Position numbers and translations under genes: made by a program. The notes beneath the pieces are model-generated. The model worked only from the letters and a program-made list of their open reading frames with translations, made no database searches and was not told where the DNA came from. Positions 45,701-57,710 of a stretch of 64,000 nucleotides of DNA are shown here, in pieces; the first letter of the stretch is position 1; each line of letters opens with the position of its first letter. Origin of the DNA: Rhytidiadelphus loreus (lineage: Eukaryota > Streptophyta > Bryopsida > Hypnales > Hylocomiaceae). The stretch lies in NCBI GenBank assembly GCA_947034895.1, contig OX344764.1, positions 61,733,348 through 61,797,347 on the forward strand, written 5' to 3'.

Positions 45701-46798
45701 AATTTAAACCTCTAAAGAACAAAGTAGAATTTTTGGACAATATTTCTAGTGTTTTTGTTCATGTATTTAGAAATTGAATCCCCTTTTTTTTCCTTTAAAA
45801 TTTTACACATTCAACATGTGGTGAAGGCCTGAAGGGATAGCTTGAAGGACTCACAATTTTTATAACTTTTGATAACATCATGAGAAAGTTATTGTATGAT
45901 ATATAGATTTTCTAGATATGTATGCATGTTAGCCAAGTAGATTTGAATGTATTTTTCAAATAAATAGGAATTTCAAATTGGTTTATTTAAATATTAATCT
46001 TGTGAGAATTTTTGGATTGTTCTATATAGATTAGGGAGGTGAAACTCATGAAGAATTTCAATTTCCAATTTAAAGTAGAATTTCTACTCTATAGTAAATT
46101 TTAAATTTCTTTATTGAATGCAATTTGAAATATATTTTTTTTAAATTTCAAAAATAGGATGCAAATTGTTGACTACAACATGTACATTAATACATTACAA
46201 CCATTAGGTTTGAAAATCTTTAGTTTCATTACTAGAATTGTTTTCATTGAATGTTGTAAATCAATCTCAATTTATATCCACTTATTATTTTCTCCAAGCA
46301 TGAATATAAAATATTTTTTGTTGCAATTTTTAATATAGATTCTCTAACATATTTTTTTAGCATATGATGGAAAATTACAAATTGTAGAATTGATATGTAA
46401 CTAAATTTTTCAGATAAAATTTTGAAAAAATGAAATATAATCATTTGATATGAATGAAACATTATTTAAAAAAATCCAAGCATCATGATGTTGCAATTGG
46501 TGAAGTTTTTTATTTTACAATTTCAAGAGGGAAAAATAGGTCAAAATAAGTACAATTTAGATCATCTAGTTAAATCTATTGAAAAAATAAACATAAATGA
46601 AGATTTCAGCCTTGCTTCGAAGACTAATATTTAGAAGCAATTATGGGCCTTTCATATGTTGAAAACCTTGATACAATCAAAGTTTCAAAATCAAAGTTGA
46701 ATTACATTATGAATTTAATTAGAACTTCAATCAAATTCAAAATATAATTGAAAATAAAATACAATTTGAACTCTAAATTCATAATTTTTGAAAAATTC

Positions 46799-47036
46799 TT
46801 CAAGATTTCAAAAACATTCTAGAAACAATCCAAAAACAATCTCCAAAACAACCTTAAAAAACCCAAATCCTCCCCCCCAACCTCCGATCCTCAAATCAAT
46901 CCAAAAACAACTCGAAAATCAACCTCGAAACAACCCCAAAACAACCTCCAAATCAACCCCAAACAACCTCCAAATCAACCCCAAACAACCCCCAAACAAC
47001 CCTAAAACAACCCCCAAAACAACCCTAAAACATTGA
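46799..47036 (+). repeat. A/C-rich low-complexity tract
   Basis: Units of the type AAACAACCCC and CCAAATCAACCCC repeat with almost no G on the + strand. Codons read as a Lys/Asn/Pro-rich frame only because of the composition. It lies near the right end of CACTA 1. Confidence 0.7.
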
Positions 47037-49232
47037 ACAAAAACATGTTGATTTGGTTGTTGCACTATTCACATGAACAAAAATTTGTTAAACCATTTTG
47101 TTAACTTGTGTTCAAATCAACAAAAATTTGTTAACCATTGTATTAGCTTGGGCTCAAATCAACAAAAAAATGTAAAAACGGTCAATGCAGTTTTCAAATC
47201 AACAAGTTTTTGATGATTTTTTGTTGATTTGGACATAATTTTCTACTAGTGGCATGAAGTGTTTAGGAATCACAAACAAGGCACTTTGTACGACATTGAT
47301 ACAAAGTGCCTTTTTAAAGAAAGGCGGAATAAAGATGGATCATTAGTCCTATATAAATTCAACCCCATCACCCATGGTCAATTGAAGAACTTGAAAGGTT
47401 TGGAGGATGGAGCAATTGGAGAATTGGCCTGCCACATTGTAATGAAACCACCAAGGGTATATATTATAAGGCCAAAGGTTTGGACATGATCCATCTCTAT
47501 TGTCTTATGGACAACTAGGAAGAAGCACAAGCTTGTTCTCGCAAAAGAAATTGCACAGAAAGTCTTTCTTGAAAATATTGACAAGGCAGAGGAAGTATTC
47601 AACCCAACAACTTGGAAGACATTGAAGAGTTTGTTACACATCAACGGGCACCATATGGAGGCCCTTTATTGTTTTGCATCACAGAAATGGTTGACATGTA
47701 TGTGTGGAAAGGGGAAGGCAAAAGTAAATACTCCAATCAAATTTATAAATGGTCTCGTACGGGCAGTGAAAAATAGTAGTCGATACCATCACTACAAGTC
47801 ACTTTTGCGGGGCTCTGTCTGCAAGTGGATTCGTCGTAAAAAGGTTTTTGAGAAGGAAATTTTTTCCATAACAAAAAGACTTGGATACCTTGTCGATCAG
47901 GCCCCGCCCGTATACGCTATTGTGAGGTTGGCATTATGGACTTTTAGTTGTTCTCCAATATCAAGGAAAACGAGATCTCAAAGAAAAATGCTACAATTCT
48001 TCAATCCTTGAAGGATTTATCTTGCAATGGGATTGTAATTTCAGTCCATACGTGGATGTTCACATATAATCAATCAAGGATTCATCACTTTCAAGAAGTG
48101 GTGAAAAATTCTTTCCAAATCACATCATTCAATGAGAAGCAAAATATATGTATTGTCGTGGAGAGCCTTTCTACTTTCCTTCACAACCTGACAAGGTCAT
48201 GTACTTGCAACTTGAGAGGATCGTTACCATAGACCATGATCTTGTAATTGATGAAGAAGTAGAAGACCTATCCATGTTGAAGATGTGAGCCTTGAGACCA
48301 TTGATGTGATGTATAAAACTTGAGAAAATTATTGACATGAACATCAAAATCTTGTAAAGAGCTACAAGCTTTGACATGAAGTATATATCCGTTTTATTGA
48401 CAATTTTTGTAGAAGTCAAGGCACTGTGATGCTTGTCTTTGCTGGATTAAAGGTAGTCTCTGCATGCTCGGTAAGTAGTCTTCTACTCTTCTCTTATGAA
48501 TTGAGTTTGCAATTGCAACTTCCATTATCAAAAGATTTTTTTATAACAATGGTCTATTTGATTACAGATGTTATGCAGAACAACAGAGGCTTTGTCTCTT
48601 TCCAAAGTGACACTGAACGTGACTTCACACTCCACGACCAACATCTAGATATTGGCTGTAAAAATACACTCACCTTCAGCAAGGATGGATGAATCTCCCA
48701 TCGATGGCAATCCTATGTTAGATTATGAAGAGGAAGTGGGAGCAAAAGATAAAGAGCATGAAAAAGAGGAAGAAAAAGCAGAAGACAAAAAACATAAAAA
48801 AGTGGAAATAGAATCTGAAGAGCATGAAGAAGTAGAAGTGGAAGCAAAAGTAAATAAAGAAGAGGATGAAGATGAATCTAAGAGTCATGCACGGAATATA
48901 AATGAGAACAACATCGCGATCATGAATAAGACCATGTGTCCTAATTCAACATCTTAAGTACCGGAGAAACATGATCCAACTGTAGACAATATGGATTCAT
49001 TCAATGTTACCTCTATTCTCCAACAAGAATTTCCAACGCATCAAGAAGAAAATAATAATTTGGAAGGGGATATCACTTCTAATTGAATCAGTCGATCTAA
49101 TTTGGATAAAACATCTGGTGGATGCTCCCTCTCAAGTGGAAAGGAAGATGAATAAGCTAGGGAAGTTCAGATTGGAGACTTTGAAGTTGAATGTATCCTT
49201 AGTAAGGGATCCAAGCACTCTATTGCTCCCAT

Positions 49233-49613
49233 AACACCATATTCATTAAAATGAGAGTTTTCCAGCGAAATGAGAATTTTCTAATGTAATTTAAAGGAAA
49301 AACAACATGAAATAAAAAAATTTTAAGTCAATTTGATGAAAGATTTTATGTCAATTTAGCTTGATTCGAGCTGAATTGACATAAAACTTTTCAAAATTGA
49401 CCTAAAATTGAAAGGTTTTGTATCAATTCAACTCAATTCGAGCTAAATTGACATAAAACCTTTCAGAATTGGCCTAAAATTGAAAGGTTTTGTATCTATT
49501 CAACTTAATTCAAGTTGAAAACTCTCATTTTAATGGAAATTGGTGATTTAGGTCGAGATCGAAAAGGTTATTTTGAGAGGTTCCAATTCTCCCATTTTAA
49601 TGAATATGGTGTT
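49233..49613. mobile_element. 381-bp MITE with AACACCATATTCATTAAAATG ends, target duplication CCAT
   Basis: The left terminus AACACCATATTCATTAAAATG pairs exactly with the right terminus CATTTTAATGAATATGGTGTT. CCAT at 49229-49232 recurs at 49614-49617. The interior has two diverged copies of AAAATTGAAAGGTTTTGTATC. Non-coding. The interrupted frame is in register on both sides. Confidence 0.85.
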
Positions 49614-49934
49614 CCATTGGGCGTGAGAAGATAATGACAGATAAAATGGCGCAAATACAAAGACAGCTTGACATTGTAAGGGAGAATCAGAAGAACAAAG
49701 ACAACATAGACTTGGACAAAGTGGATGATGATGTCCTTAATGCATGAATGGAGGAAACATCCAAGCAAAGGGAGGAACGTCAGAAGATCATCATTGAAGA
49801 AGCAGAGTTGATTACTATTGGTACAAGCTCAGAGGTAGGTGGTCAAGAGAAGAAGCTTGACATTAAGTCTGGTATAGACATTGATCTACTGGAACACATC
49901 GCCGCAAGGATAAAGAGGAAGGATCGAGAACAAT

Positions 49935-50119
49935 TGGAAATATATACAATATCTAGACAGTATATTAGTGTACTAGTTAACCTACAGTTGTGACTCTTTA
50001 GAAATGGAGAGTTGTGACTCTCAAGATATATACTTTATATATAGCTTACACTTTGTATGTAAGCCTCATTTATATAATACACATATTATATTATTTCTTC
50101 TTCTTTCTTGATTCTAACA
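49935..50119 (+). repeat. 5' LTR of the copia element
   Basis: About 185 bp, beginning TGGAAATATATAC and ending GATTCTAACA. It is highly similar to 57711-57898 with scattered substitutions and a small indel. TATATACTTTATATATAGC may be the TATA region. Confidence 0.8.
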
Positions 50120-50131
50120 TGGTATCAGAGC
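50120..50131 (+). other. Primer-binding site
   Basis: TGGTATCAGAGC directly follows the 5' LTR and is complementary to the 3' part of plant initiator methionine tRNA, as in most plant copia elements. Confidence 0.9.
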
Positions 50132-50463
50132 AACATGTGTTATCCTCCGAGTCCTCTAGTAGAAAATGTTAGTGAGGATGTCTTTGATCTCTTAATTTTT
50201 GAACCTCAAAGAGAAGAAATTGAAATTTAACTTTGTTTAACAAATGCAGCTTTTAATAATGCATTTATACAAATACCTCTAGATTCAATTGAAGACGAAG
50301 GCCAACCTCTAGAATCTGTTCAACATATATATGGAATTCACAATGCTCCAATATCATACATTGAAGCCTTAAGAAACTTCAATGAGCTAAATCCAGAATC
50401 CTTTCCTAAAGATTTCATGGAAACATGTGAAATCCAAGCAATTCTAAGAGGAGAATACTAAAA

Positions 50464-51339
50464 ATGAGTACCCACAAGATAGACATAAGTCATGTCATTA
50501 AGTTTGACGGATTATATTTCAATGTGTGGAAACATAGGTTAACCCTAATTTTCAAGGCTGAAAAGTTATGGCCTATAGTAAGTGGAGAAGAACACTTACC
50601 AGTGGCACCAACACCAGCAGAAATTGTTGCTGGAACTCTTGCTTTGCCTTCCACAGGTGCAAGAAGCATAAGTTTGTGGGAGGACAAAGATACATTAGCA
50701 TTAACTATTATCAACAACTGCCTTGAAAATTCAATTGTTTCCCATATCCAATCCTGTAAAACATCTCATTCAGCTTGGTTAGAATTGATTAATATCTTTG
50801 AATCCCAAGACATAGTGACAAAAATGCATTTGAAAGATAAATTGCTTAATTTAAAAATGAAAGAAAACTCAAGTGTTGTGAAACACATTCACAACTTTAG
50901 AGCTCACTTAGAACAATTGCTAGCAGTTGGTTGCACAATACCAGATGATGAAGTAATTATCACGTTGATGAGGAATCTTCTTCCAAGTTATCAATCTTTC
51001 ATTCGCTCTATGCGAAGGCAAGCTGAAATAACATTACAGTCTTTAATTATAGGCTTAATTCAAGAAGAAACTTTTATTAAGGATATGAGTTCCACTTCTG
51101 AAAATACATCAGCTCTATATGTTAGAAAGAAAATTTTCAACAAAAGCAAGAAACCATATTTTAATAATAAGAACTTTAAGAAAAGCTCAGAATCAAAAGG
51201 AGAGAGTAGTGGTTACAAACCTTTTGAAAAGAAGAGTCTTGCAGCTGACAAGAGATGCTTTTATTGTAAAAAATCTGGGCATCACATTAGAGACTGTAGA
51301 ATTAGAATTGCAGCAGAAAAATCAAATAATAAGAAATAA
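50464..51339 (+). CDS. Copia gag protein
   Basis: 291 residues, intact. The N-terminal copia-type gag core includes FNVWKHRLTLIFKAEKLWPIV. A zinc knuckle CFYCKKSGHHIRDC (CX2CX4HX4C) is near the C-terminus. It would form the capsid-like particle around the element RNA. A stop at 51337-51339 ends the frame before protease, where many copia elements have a single gag-pol frame. Confidence 0.85.
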   Translation: MSTHKIDISHVIKFDGLYFNVWKHRLTLIFKAEKLWPIVSGEEHLPVAPTPAEIVAGTLALPSTGARSISLWEDKDTLALTIINNCLENSIVSHIQSCKTSHSAWLELINIFESQDIVTKMHLKDKLLNLKMKENSSVVKHIHNFRAHLEQLLAVGCTIPDDEVIITLMRNLLPSYQSFIRSMRRQAEITLQSLIIGLIQEETFIKDMSSTSENTSALYVRKKIFNKSKKPYFNNKNFKKSSESKGESSGYKPFEKKSLAADKRCFYCKKSGHHIRDCRIRIAAEKSNNKK

Positions 51340-54300
51340 ACAAATCTAGCTGTAACAAATAACAAACTCTATGTAGTAGCAATAGCAACTCAAGAGAAAA
51401 TTAATTCTACTTGGTATATGGATTCCGGAGCAACCCAACATATGTGCCACCAACATGAAGGCTTTATAAACTACACAAAGTGTAATGATACACAAGTAGT
51501 TTACCTAGGTGATGACTCTACATCTTATACCATTCAAGGATATGGTGATGTGAATGTCAAGCTAACTAATGGGGATGAAAAATGCATACCTAATGTTTTG
51601 CATATCCCTGGCCTTGCAAAGAATCTATTTTCAGCAAAGCAACTTGACAAGGCAGGTGGAGAAATCCATATAAAAGATGGAATATCCATTCTTATAAATA
51701 AACAAGGACAAACAATAGCAACTTGCAAGCTTAATCCAGACTGTCTTATATGAATTAGGTGAGACGCTATCACATCTAATAACTATGCATTAGCAAATTC
51801 AACTACTATAACATTAAATAAGGCAAATTTATGGCATCTAAGGCTAGGCCATATAAATCAGCAAAGACTAAGGCAAATACAAGCTATTTCAAAAGGAATT
51901 GACCCTTTTGATGAAAAGTTTATTACATTGTGCCAATCCTGTATAAAAGGAAAACAACATAAAGTTAAGTTTCCTAAACAAGGTGCAAGGAGAGCTAATG
52001 AGATATTGGAGTTAATTCATTTAGATATTTGTGGCCCCATGCAAGTAGCCACACATACAGGTTATCTTTATTTCATCACCTTTATTGATGATTTGACAAG
52101 ATTTTGTCATGTTTACTTAATGAAAAACAAATCTGAAGTTTTTTCCAAATTTCAGCTCTATAAGAATTATATTGAAAACCAAACACATCATACAATAAAT
52201 ACATTAAGGACTAACCAAGGTGGTAAGTACCTGTCAGCTAAATTTAACACCTTTTGCCAAAAGTATGGCATCAAACGAGAAATGACTACAGCCTATACAC
52301 CACAACAGAATGGGGTGTCAGAACGTAAAAATAGGACATTGATGGGAGCAATCCTTTCAATGTTATCCTATGTCAAATTGCCAAAAATATTTTGGGGAGA
52401 AGCATTACATAATTACAACAAATTATCTTCAAAATAGGAGTCTTACCAAAGTAATATCAACAAATTCAACTCCTTTTGAATTGTGGTATGGTAGACAACC
52501 TAACTTATCTTACCTTAGAATTTTTGGTTGTAAAGCTCATGTTCTTGTTCCTAAAGAGCAAAGACAAAAACTGGATTCTCATTCTCATGAAGCAATCTTC
52601 TTAGGCTATAGTGAAGAAGCTAAAGCTTACCATTTGATGAATATTAATACCAAAAGCTAATAATATCAAAAGATGTCATATTTGATGAAGTTCTTGTCAA
52701 AGTTCATGAAAGGCATTTATTAGAAGAAGATAATGACATAGAGGCTCTAATAGATCCTACATTATTTAGACCTTATCCTACTAAACATGGTCAACAAAAT
52801 GATCTTCCTCAAGTTCAAATTCTGCGTCAGCCTTTTACTCAAAACCAATTACAAGAATCTTCTATACAACAAAGTATATTAGCCCACCAAGTTCATCATT
52901 ATCTACTCCACAACATCAAAAACTTTTACCAATTGATAATGATCAAGTAAATAATTTACCAAATAGTCTTTCTAAGTTATCCTTAGACTCAAATCCAATT
53001 AATGAATTACCTCATGGAGGTGAAGTTACTTCGGCTTTTCAGTCTCCATATGCTCCTCCAAGTTCATTGGTTAGACCTACAAGGCAAATCAAACCTACAA
53101 AAAGATTACTTGAATCAATAGCCGGGAAACCATCTACAAAGAAGCCTAATCCTAAAAAGCATCAAGCCAATTATACCTATTTTTCTATAGATTCTCCTAA
53201 AACTATGCAAGAAGCATTGTCAAGGTCAGATTCTCACCATTGGCAATCAGCCATTCAAGCTGAAATTGATTCTTTAGAAAAGAATAAAACCTAGATTCTT
53301 ACACAATTACCACCAAATCGGAAATCCATCAGCTCAAAATGGATTTTTAAGATAAAAACTAAGGCTGATGGCAGTTTAGACAAATATAAAGCACGTTTAG
53401 TAGCCCGTGGCTTTACACAAATACAAGGGGTTGATTATATGGAGACATTCTCACATGTAGTCAAACTTAATTCCATTAAAGATTTACTAGCTCTTGCAAC
53501 TCAACATGATTATGAAATCCATCAATTAGATGTTAAAACTGCATTTTTAAATGGATTTATAGAAGAAGATATTTACATGTCTATACCTAAAGGCTACACA
53601 ATTCCCGTAGATTCTAATTTGGTTTGCAAACTCAGAAAATCTTTGTATGGACTCAAATAGTCTTCAAGAGCTTGGTATCAACGTTTGGACCAATATCTTG
53701 TACTTCACAAATTTCAAAGATTAGAATTAGATGCCAGCATTTACATTAAAAAATGACTTGATGAAAGCTTTATAATCCTTACAGTTTATGTTGATGACTG
53801 CATTCTTGTAAGTAATCAGCTATCACTCATTCAAAATATTAAAACTATACTACAAATGGAATTTGACATGTCTAATGAAGGTGAGATTCATTTTACACTT
53901 GGAAATACTATCTTAAGAAATAGAATTGAAGGTTGGACAATTATCCACCACCACCACAAATATCTCACCTCTAAACTTAAAGAATACAATATGCTCAATT
54001 GCAATTCTATGAGTACACCTGTGCAATCAGGCATTCATTTGTATAAAGCAGAATCAGATTCAGCTCAAGAAGATTAGCATCTCTACGAGCACAAATTGTT
54101 GGCAGCCTCATGCATGCCATTGTGAACACTAGATCTGATTGTGCTTACACAATCAGTAGTTTAGTACAATATCTATGAGCTCCAATTGAATTACATACCC
54201 AAACCCTAAAAAGAACTTTAAAGTACATTAAAAGAACTTTCTTTTATGGAATACATTACCAAAAATCACCCCAAGGTATTATTCTTCAAGGCTATTCTGA

Positions 54301-54773
54301 TGCTGATTGGGGCTGGCTGCAAAGATACTAGACGCTCCACCTCTGGCTACTATTTCCTTTTAGCTAATGGTGTAATCTCCTTGGGCAGTAAAAAACAGCA
54401 GTCAGTTGCTCTTTCCTCAACAGAATTTGAATATATGGCTTTGGCAAAAGCCACTGTTGAAGCCCTTTGGTTGCGGAAATTATTACAAGAACTTGGATTT
54501 TCCCAGCCATATCCTACAACTATTTATTGTGACAGCCAAAGTGCTATTGCAATAACAGATAACCCTAAGTATCATTCACGTTCTAAGCATATTGATACTC
54601 AATATCATTACACTCGTGAACGAGTGCTTGTTAAAGACATTCAACTTAAATTCATTTCCACAGTTGACATGACTATTGATATCTTTCCTAAATCTTTACC
54701 ACGTGAAAAACATCTTCACTGTATAGCCAAATTTGGTATGTGTACAGTACAAGGGAAACTGTATCCTATTTGA
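51340..54773 (+). pseudogene. Copia pol: protease, integrase, reverse transcriptase, RNase H (broken)
   Basis: Protease is recognised by MDSGATQHMC at 51418. Integrase has its zinc region near 51835-51960 and its core from HLDICGPM. Reverse transcriptase begins near 53340 (KWIFKIKTKADG), with YVDD at about 53788. RNase H carries SDADWG, then after a frameshift LSSTEFEYMALAKA. Stop codons lie at 51751, 52435, 52658, 53292, 53658, 53752, 54075 and 54168, many explained by C-to-T or G-to-A change. The integrase position usually read as D-N-G-G-E is N-Q-G-G-K, so the second catalytic Asp is lost. The whole region is dead. The last codons run into the insertion at 54749. Confidence 0.9.
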
Positions 54774-56489
54774 CAGAAAATTTGACAGAATTCTGTCAAA
54801 TGTGCTATAGATTAGGAGTACTTGATTCGGACACTTAATTGACAAAATTTTGTCAATTCGGCTGTCATTTCGGACAAAGATAAACGTTAGCAAGTCTTCC
54901 TCTCACTCCTTTGCCACCATGGATTTTTTAATTTCCACGTCACTTAATTCCAAAAAATATTTTTCAAGGAATTAATAAAATATTTGAAATAATGGCTAGA
55001 AAAAAATTGGATGAAATTTTATCAAATGAATGATAAGTTCTTAGAGGAAACATTTTTGGATGATTTAAATTCTTTTATTAACTTTCCAAAAAATTGACCA
55101 AAACAAATCGAGAACATGGAGCTAATTTATTTACTAAATTATTTTCTTCCATGAATCATTTGTATTTTGTAGAATGAATGGGGAAGAGAATCTCCTTATA
55201 TACACATATGGAGGTAGGAGGTCAACCAACCCATATAGGATATGTGAATTTTTGAAGTTGTGAGCTCATAGTGAAGTTAGAAATCCGTAATTTTGTAATA
55301 AAACTAAGCTCTTAAACCTCATTTGAGAATAGTATAATGTCTTTTTTTTATGAACTTTGAACTAAGACTAGTTAATATATGAACTGGAGTTTCAAGTTCA
55401 AAAATAATTTTGACACTTCAAGTTTTAAATCAAAAGTTATAGGCAGATTTCAAAGAGGAAGTTTGAAAAAATATAATAAGAACAATTTCAAACACCTCTT
55501 TGAAATTTCATAACTTTTGATTGGAAACTAAAAATGTCAAATAAATTTTTAAAAGAAAATCTTGAGTTGATTTTATAACTAATGTTATAACTAATCTTGA
55601 GTTGATTTTTTTTTGAAAAAACACATTCATCTATGCCTAAATGAGGTCTGAAGTCCTACTTTCAACACAATTCCTATGTCTAACTTTATGTGTTAAGTTA
55701 GAAATAGGAATTGTGTTGAAAGTAGAACTTCAGACCTCATTTAGGCATAGATGAATGTGTTTTTTCAAAAAGAATAGAACTAAAATTAGTTAGGAAATAA
55801 ACTCAAGTTTTGCATCCAAAAATTCTTTTGACATTTAAAGTTTTCAATCAAAAGTTATGAAATTTCAAAGAAGTGTTTGAAATTGTTTTTATTATATTCT
55901 TTCAAACTTCCTCTTTGAAATATGCCTGTAACTTTTGATTGAAAACTTAAAATGTCAACCTTATTTTTGAACTTAAAACTCCAATTCATATTCTAACTAT
56001 TCTTAGTTCAAATTTCTTAAAAAAATACATTCTACTATGCTCAAATGAGGTATAAAATCTTAGTTTTATTACAAAATTATGGATTTCTAACTTCACTATG
56101 AGCTCACAACTTCAAAAATTCACATATCCCATATGCGTTGGTTGACCTCCTACCTCCACATATGTAGAAGGAGTTTCTCTCCCTAGAAGAAACTAATGTT
56201 GTTGGTGGTGAGTGGTTAAAGATTGCAACCAGGTATAATTTCTTATAGGAACTTAGAAAATGATAGCCACTTGATTTTGTATCTAAAATAAAAATTGTAT
56301 ATAAAAATTTCTTGGATTTCTAGGAAGACATTAACTTTGTTTGACAAAATTGATTGAGAAATTGACAAGAATTTGACAGACTTTGCAATATTGACTGCAT
56401 AGACAAAAAACAAAATTTCACAAGTTGTGATTGTCATTTCGGACACTATTCTATCAAAATTTCTGTAGATTAGGGCCCATTTCCCTTGT
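54749..56489. mobile_element. TIR element with ACAAGGGAAA ends, nested in copia, probable target duplication AGT
   Basis: ACAAGGGAAACTGTATCC on the left pairs with a right end reading GGGCCCATTTCCCTTGT. Both ends then carry TTTGACAGAATT- and GTCATTTCGGACA-type motifs in opposite orientation. AGT at 54746-54748 recurs at 56490-56492. It inserted near the end of pol. 1,741 bp, non-coding, built around a 1-kb foldback. Confidence 0.75.
55181..56194. repeat. Foldback hairpin, copy 2 (about 500-bp arms)
   Basis: The left arm starts GGGGAAGAGAATCTCC...GGAGGTAGGAGGTCAACCAA. The right arm ends TTGGTTGACCTCCTACCTCC...GAGTTTCTCTCCC. Complementarity continues to the centre at about 55690 (TCTAACTTTATGTGTTAAG). 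Arms include GACCTCATTTAGGCATAGATGAATG, shared with the foldback at 59319. Confidence 0.9.
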
Positions 56490-57710
56490 AGTCGTATGAT
56501 TCCTTCAAATAAGAATTTTCAAGCACTTGTAACATCTACCACTTTTAACCAGTTTTTATGTAGGAGATTTCCATACCTTGAGTCGTCTATCAACAGAAAC
56601 TTTCATATCAAAGACCCCTCAAGCAATAACTGACTTGGATATTTCAAGAAAATCAAATCAATCTAAAAATTTCAACAAGTGGACAACAAATAAACAAAAG
56701 CAATACAAAGGTATGAACAATAATACCTTTAGCTATGTCCACAAAGTCAAAATTGTCTCTACTGCTACAAACCAAGTCTTAATCTTCCTTGTATTGGACG
56801 AGTTGCCTTCTTTGTTCCTGACAAGATACAGAAATTTCAACTTATCAAAGGCTTATTTAACCCATATCAAGGCTCAATAGGAAGGCCCACATTATCAGTC
56901 CAATCAGGATTGCCTTAATCACAAGATCATAATCATCCAAATATTGGAGGGTCTACGTACTTCTCTTGTTTTACAAGAATAAATTCAAGCTGAATTTTTA
57001 TAGAAATTTCCAAGTATGTATCAAACCTTAAATCATGCAAAGAAATCATTTAAAAGTACCTCATATGCAGCCAAAGAGCCAGAAATGCAGAGCCAGAACC
57101 AAATCTCAAGTCAACTACGAAGAAACAATTCACTAGGTTTTAAGTAGATTGACTTCCACTCACAACTCTATTCACCTCAAGCGCAGCTCTATCGCCAAGC
57201 AACTCCCCACCTTCACAAGCGCCGCAAACAAAGGATTCAGCGTGCCTCAGAAGTAAAGTTGGAACGTTGCAAATTTGAACCTGGATTGGACAAAGCTGTG
57301 AACCTAAAAGGATGGAACATCGGCAAGACCATCGGAGTTCCACAAGACCATGGCTTACCACCACGATCAAGTTATCCACTCACAGTGCCGCCATTGCTTG
57401 CCTCCCAAATCATTGGCTCCCTCCAGTAGCTATCCACCATGCTTCAACAGCTTACAAATGCATTGCATCAAATTGTCAATCCAGCTTTCTCACTCTACAA
57501 GCGTAGTGGTCGCCGCCTCCCAAACTCATATGGACGCAGCGTACACAAGGCACGGAGGGGGAAGAGTAGGAACTCAGCTATGGCGCACCGCAGCTAAGAG
57601 AAAACGAGTGAAACCCTAAACCCTAGTCGGGCGAGAAGAAGACCGTTCTGGATGACTGTTTTGTGACATTCATCCAAATGGACAAAAGTTAACTAGCACA
57701 CTAGTAGGAG
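56490..57710. other. Non-canonical internal sequence before the copia 3' LTR
   Basis: About 1.2 kb separates the copia pol remnant from the 3' LTR. 56578-56880 has a 100-codon frame without known domain. 57140-57640 is clearly less AT-rich and ends near AAACCCTAAACCCTAG, so on the minus strand it looks like the leader or first exon of a plant gene (telo-box followed by CTCGTTTTCTCTTAGC). It may be a captured host-gene fragment. Confidence 0.4.

Larger units (their letters stand above)
43989..47251. mobile_element. Non-autonomous CACTA (En/Spm-type) transposon 1, target duplication GCA
   Basis: The terminal repeats are CACTAGTAGAAAATT and AATTTTCTACTAGTG, exact inverted copies. GCA at 43986-43988 is repeated at 47252-47254, the 3-bp duplication of the superfamily. 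Subterminal DNA repeats TTGTTGATTTGGACAAAA on the left (44030-44200) and its reverse complement on the right (47040-47240), as expected for transposase-binding arrays. 3,263 bp, no transposase frame. It contains a foldback (44422-44786), a dispersed repeat (45050-45700) and an A/C-rich tract. Confidence 0.92.
43945..49934 (+). pseudogene. Unknown host gene, split by a CACTA element, a MITE and a copia element
   Basis: The frame starts MKLIMASNEMWSDWH up to 43988, is interrupted by the CACTA element and continues at 47252 as EVFRNHKQGTLYDIDTKC. It reads on, with shifts, to about 48280 (HYKSLLRGSVCKWIRRKKVF, RLGYLVDQAPPVYAIVRLAL). 48652-48957 is a Glu/Lys-rich acidic run. The frame GDFEVECILSKGSKHSIAP reaches the MITE at 49233 and resumes in register after it as GREKIMTDKMAQIQRQL, a likely coiled coil, to 49934 where the copia LTR starts. 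A further stretch after the copia element (57899-58030, GREYLGSHLVSDNPFFQIN) may be its continuation. Several stops exist even without the insertions. I do not recognise the protein family. Confidence 0.55.

Noticed and set aside
46788..47036. Asn/Pro/Lys-rich frame on the + strand
   Set aside because: Product of an A/C-rich tandem tract in CACTA 1.
48652..48957. Glu/Lys-rich 101-codon frame as an independent gene
   Set aside because: Better explained as an acidic segment of the surrounding split gene; it has no own promoter or splice context.
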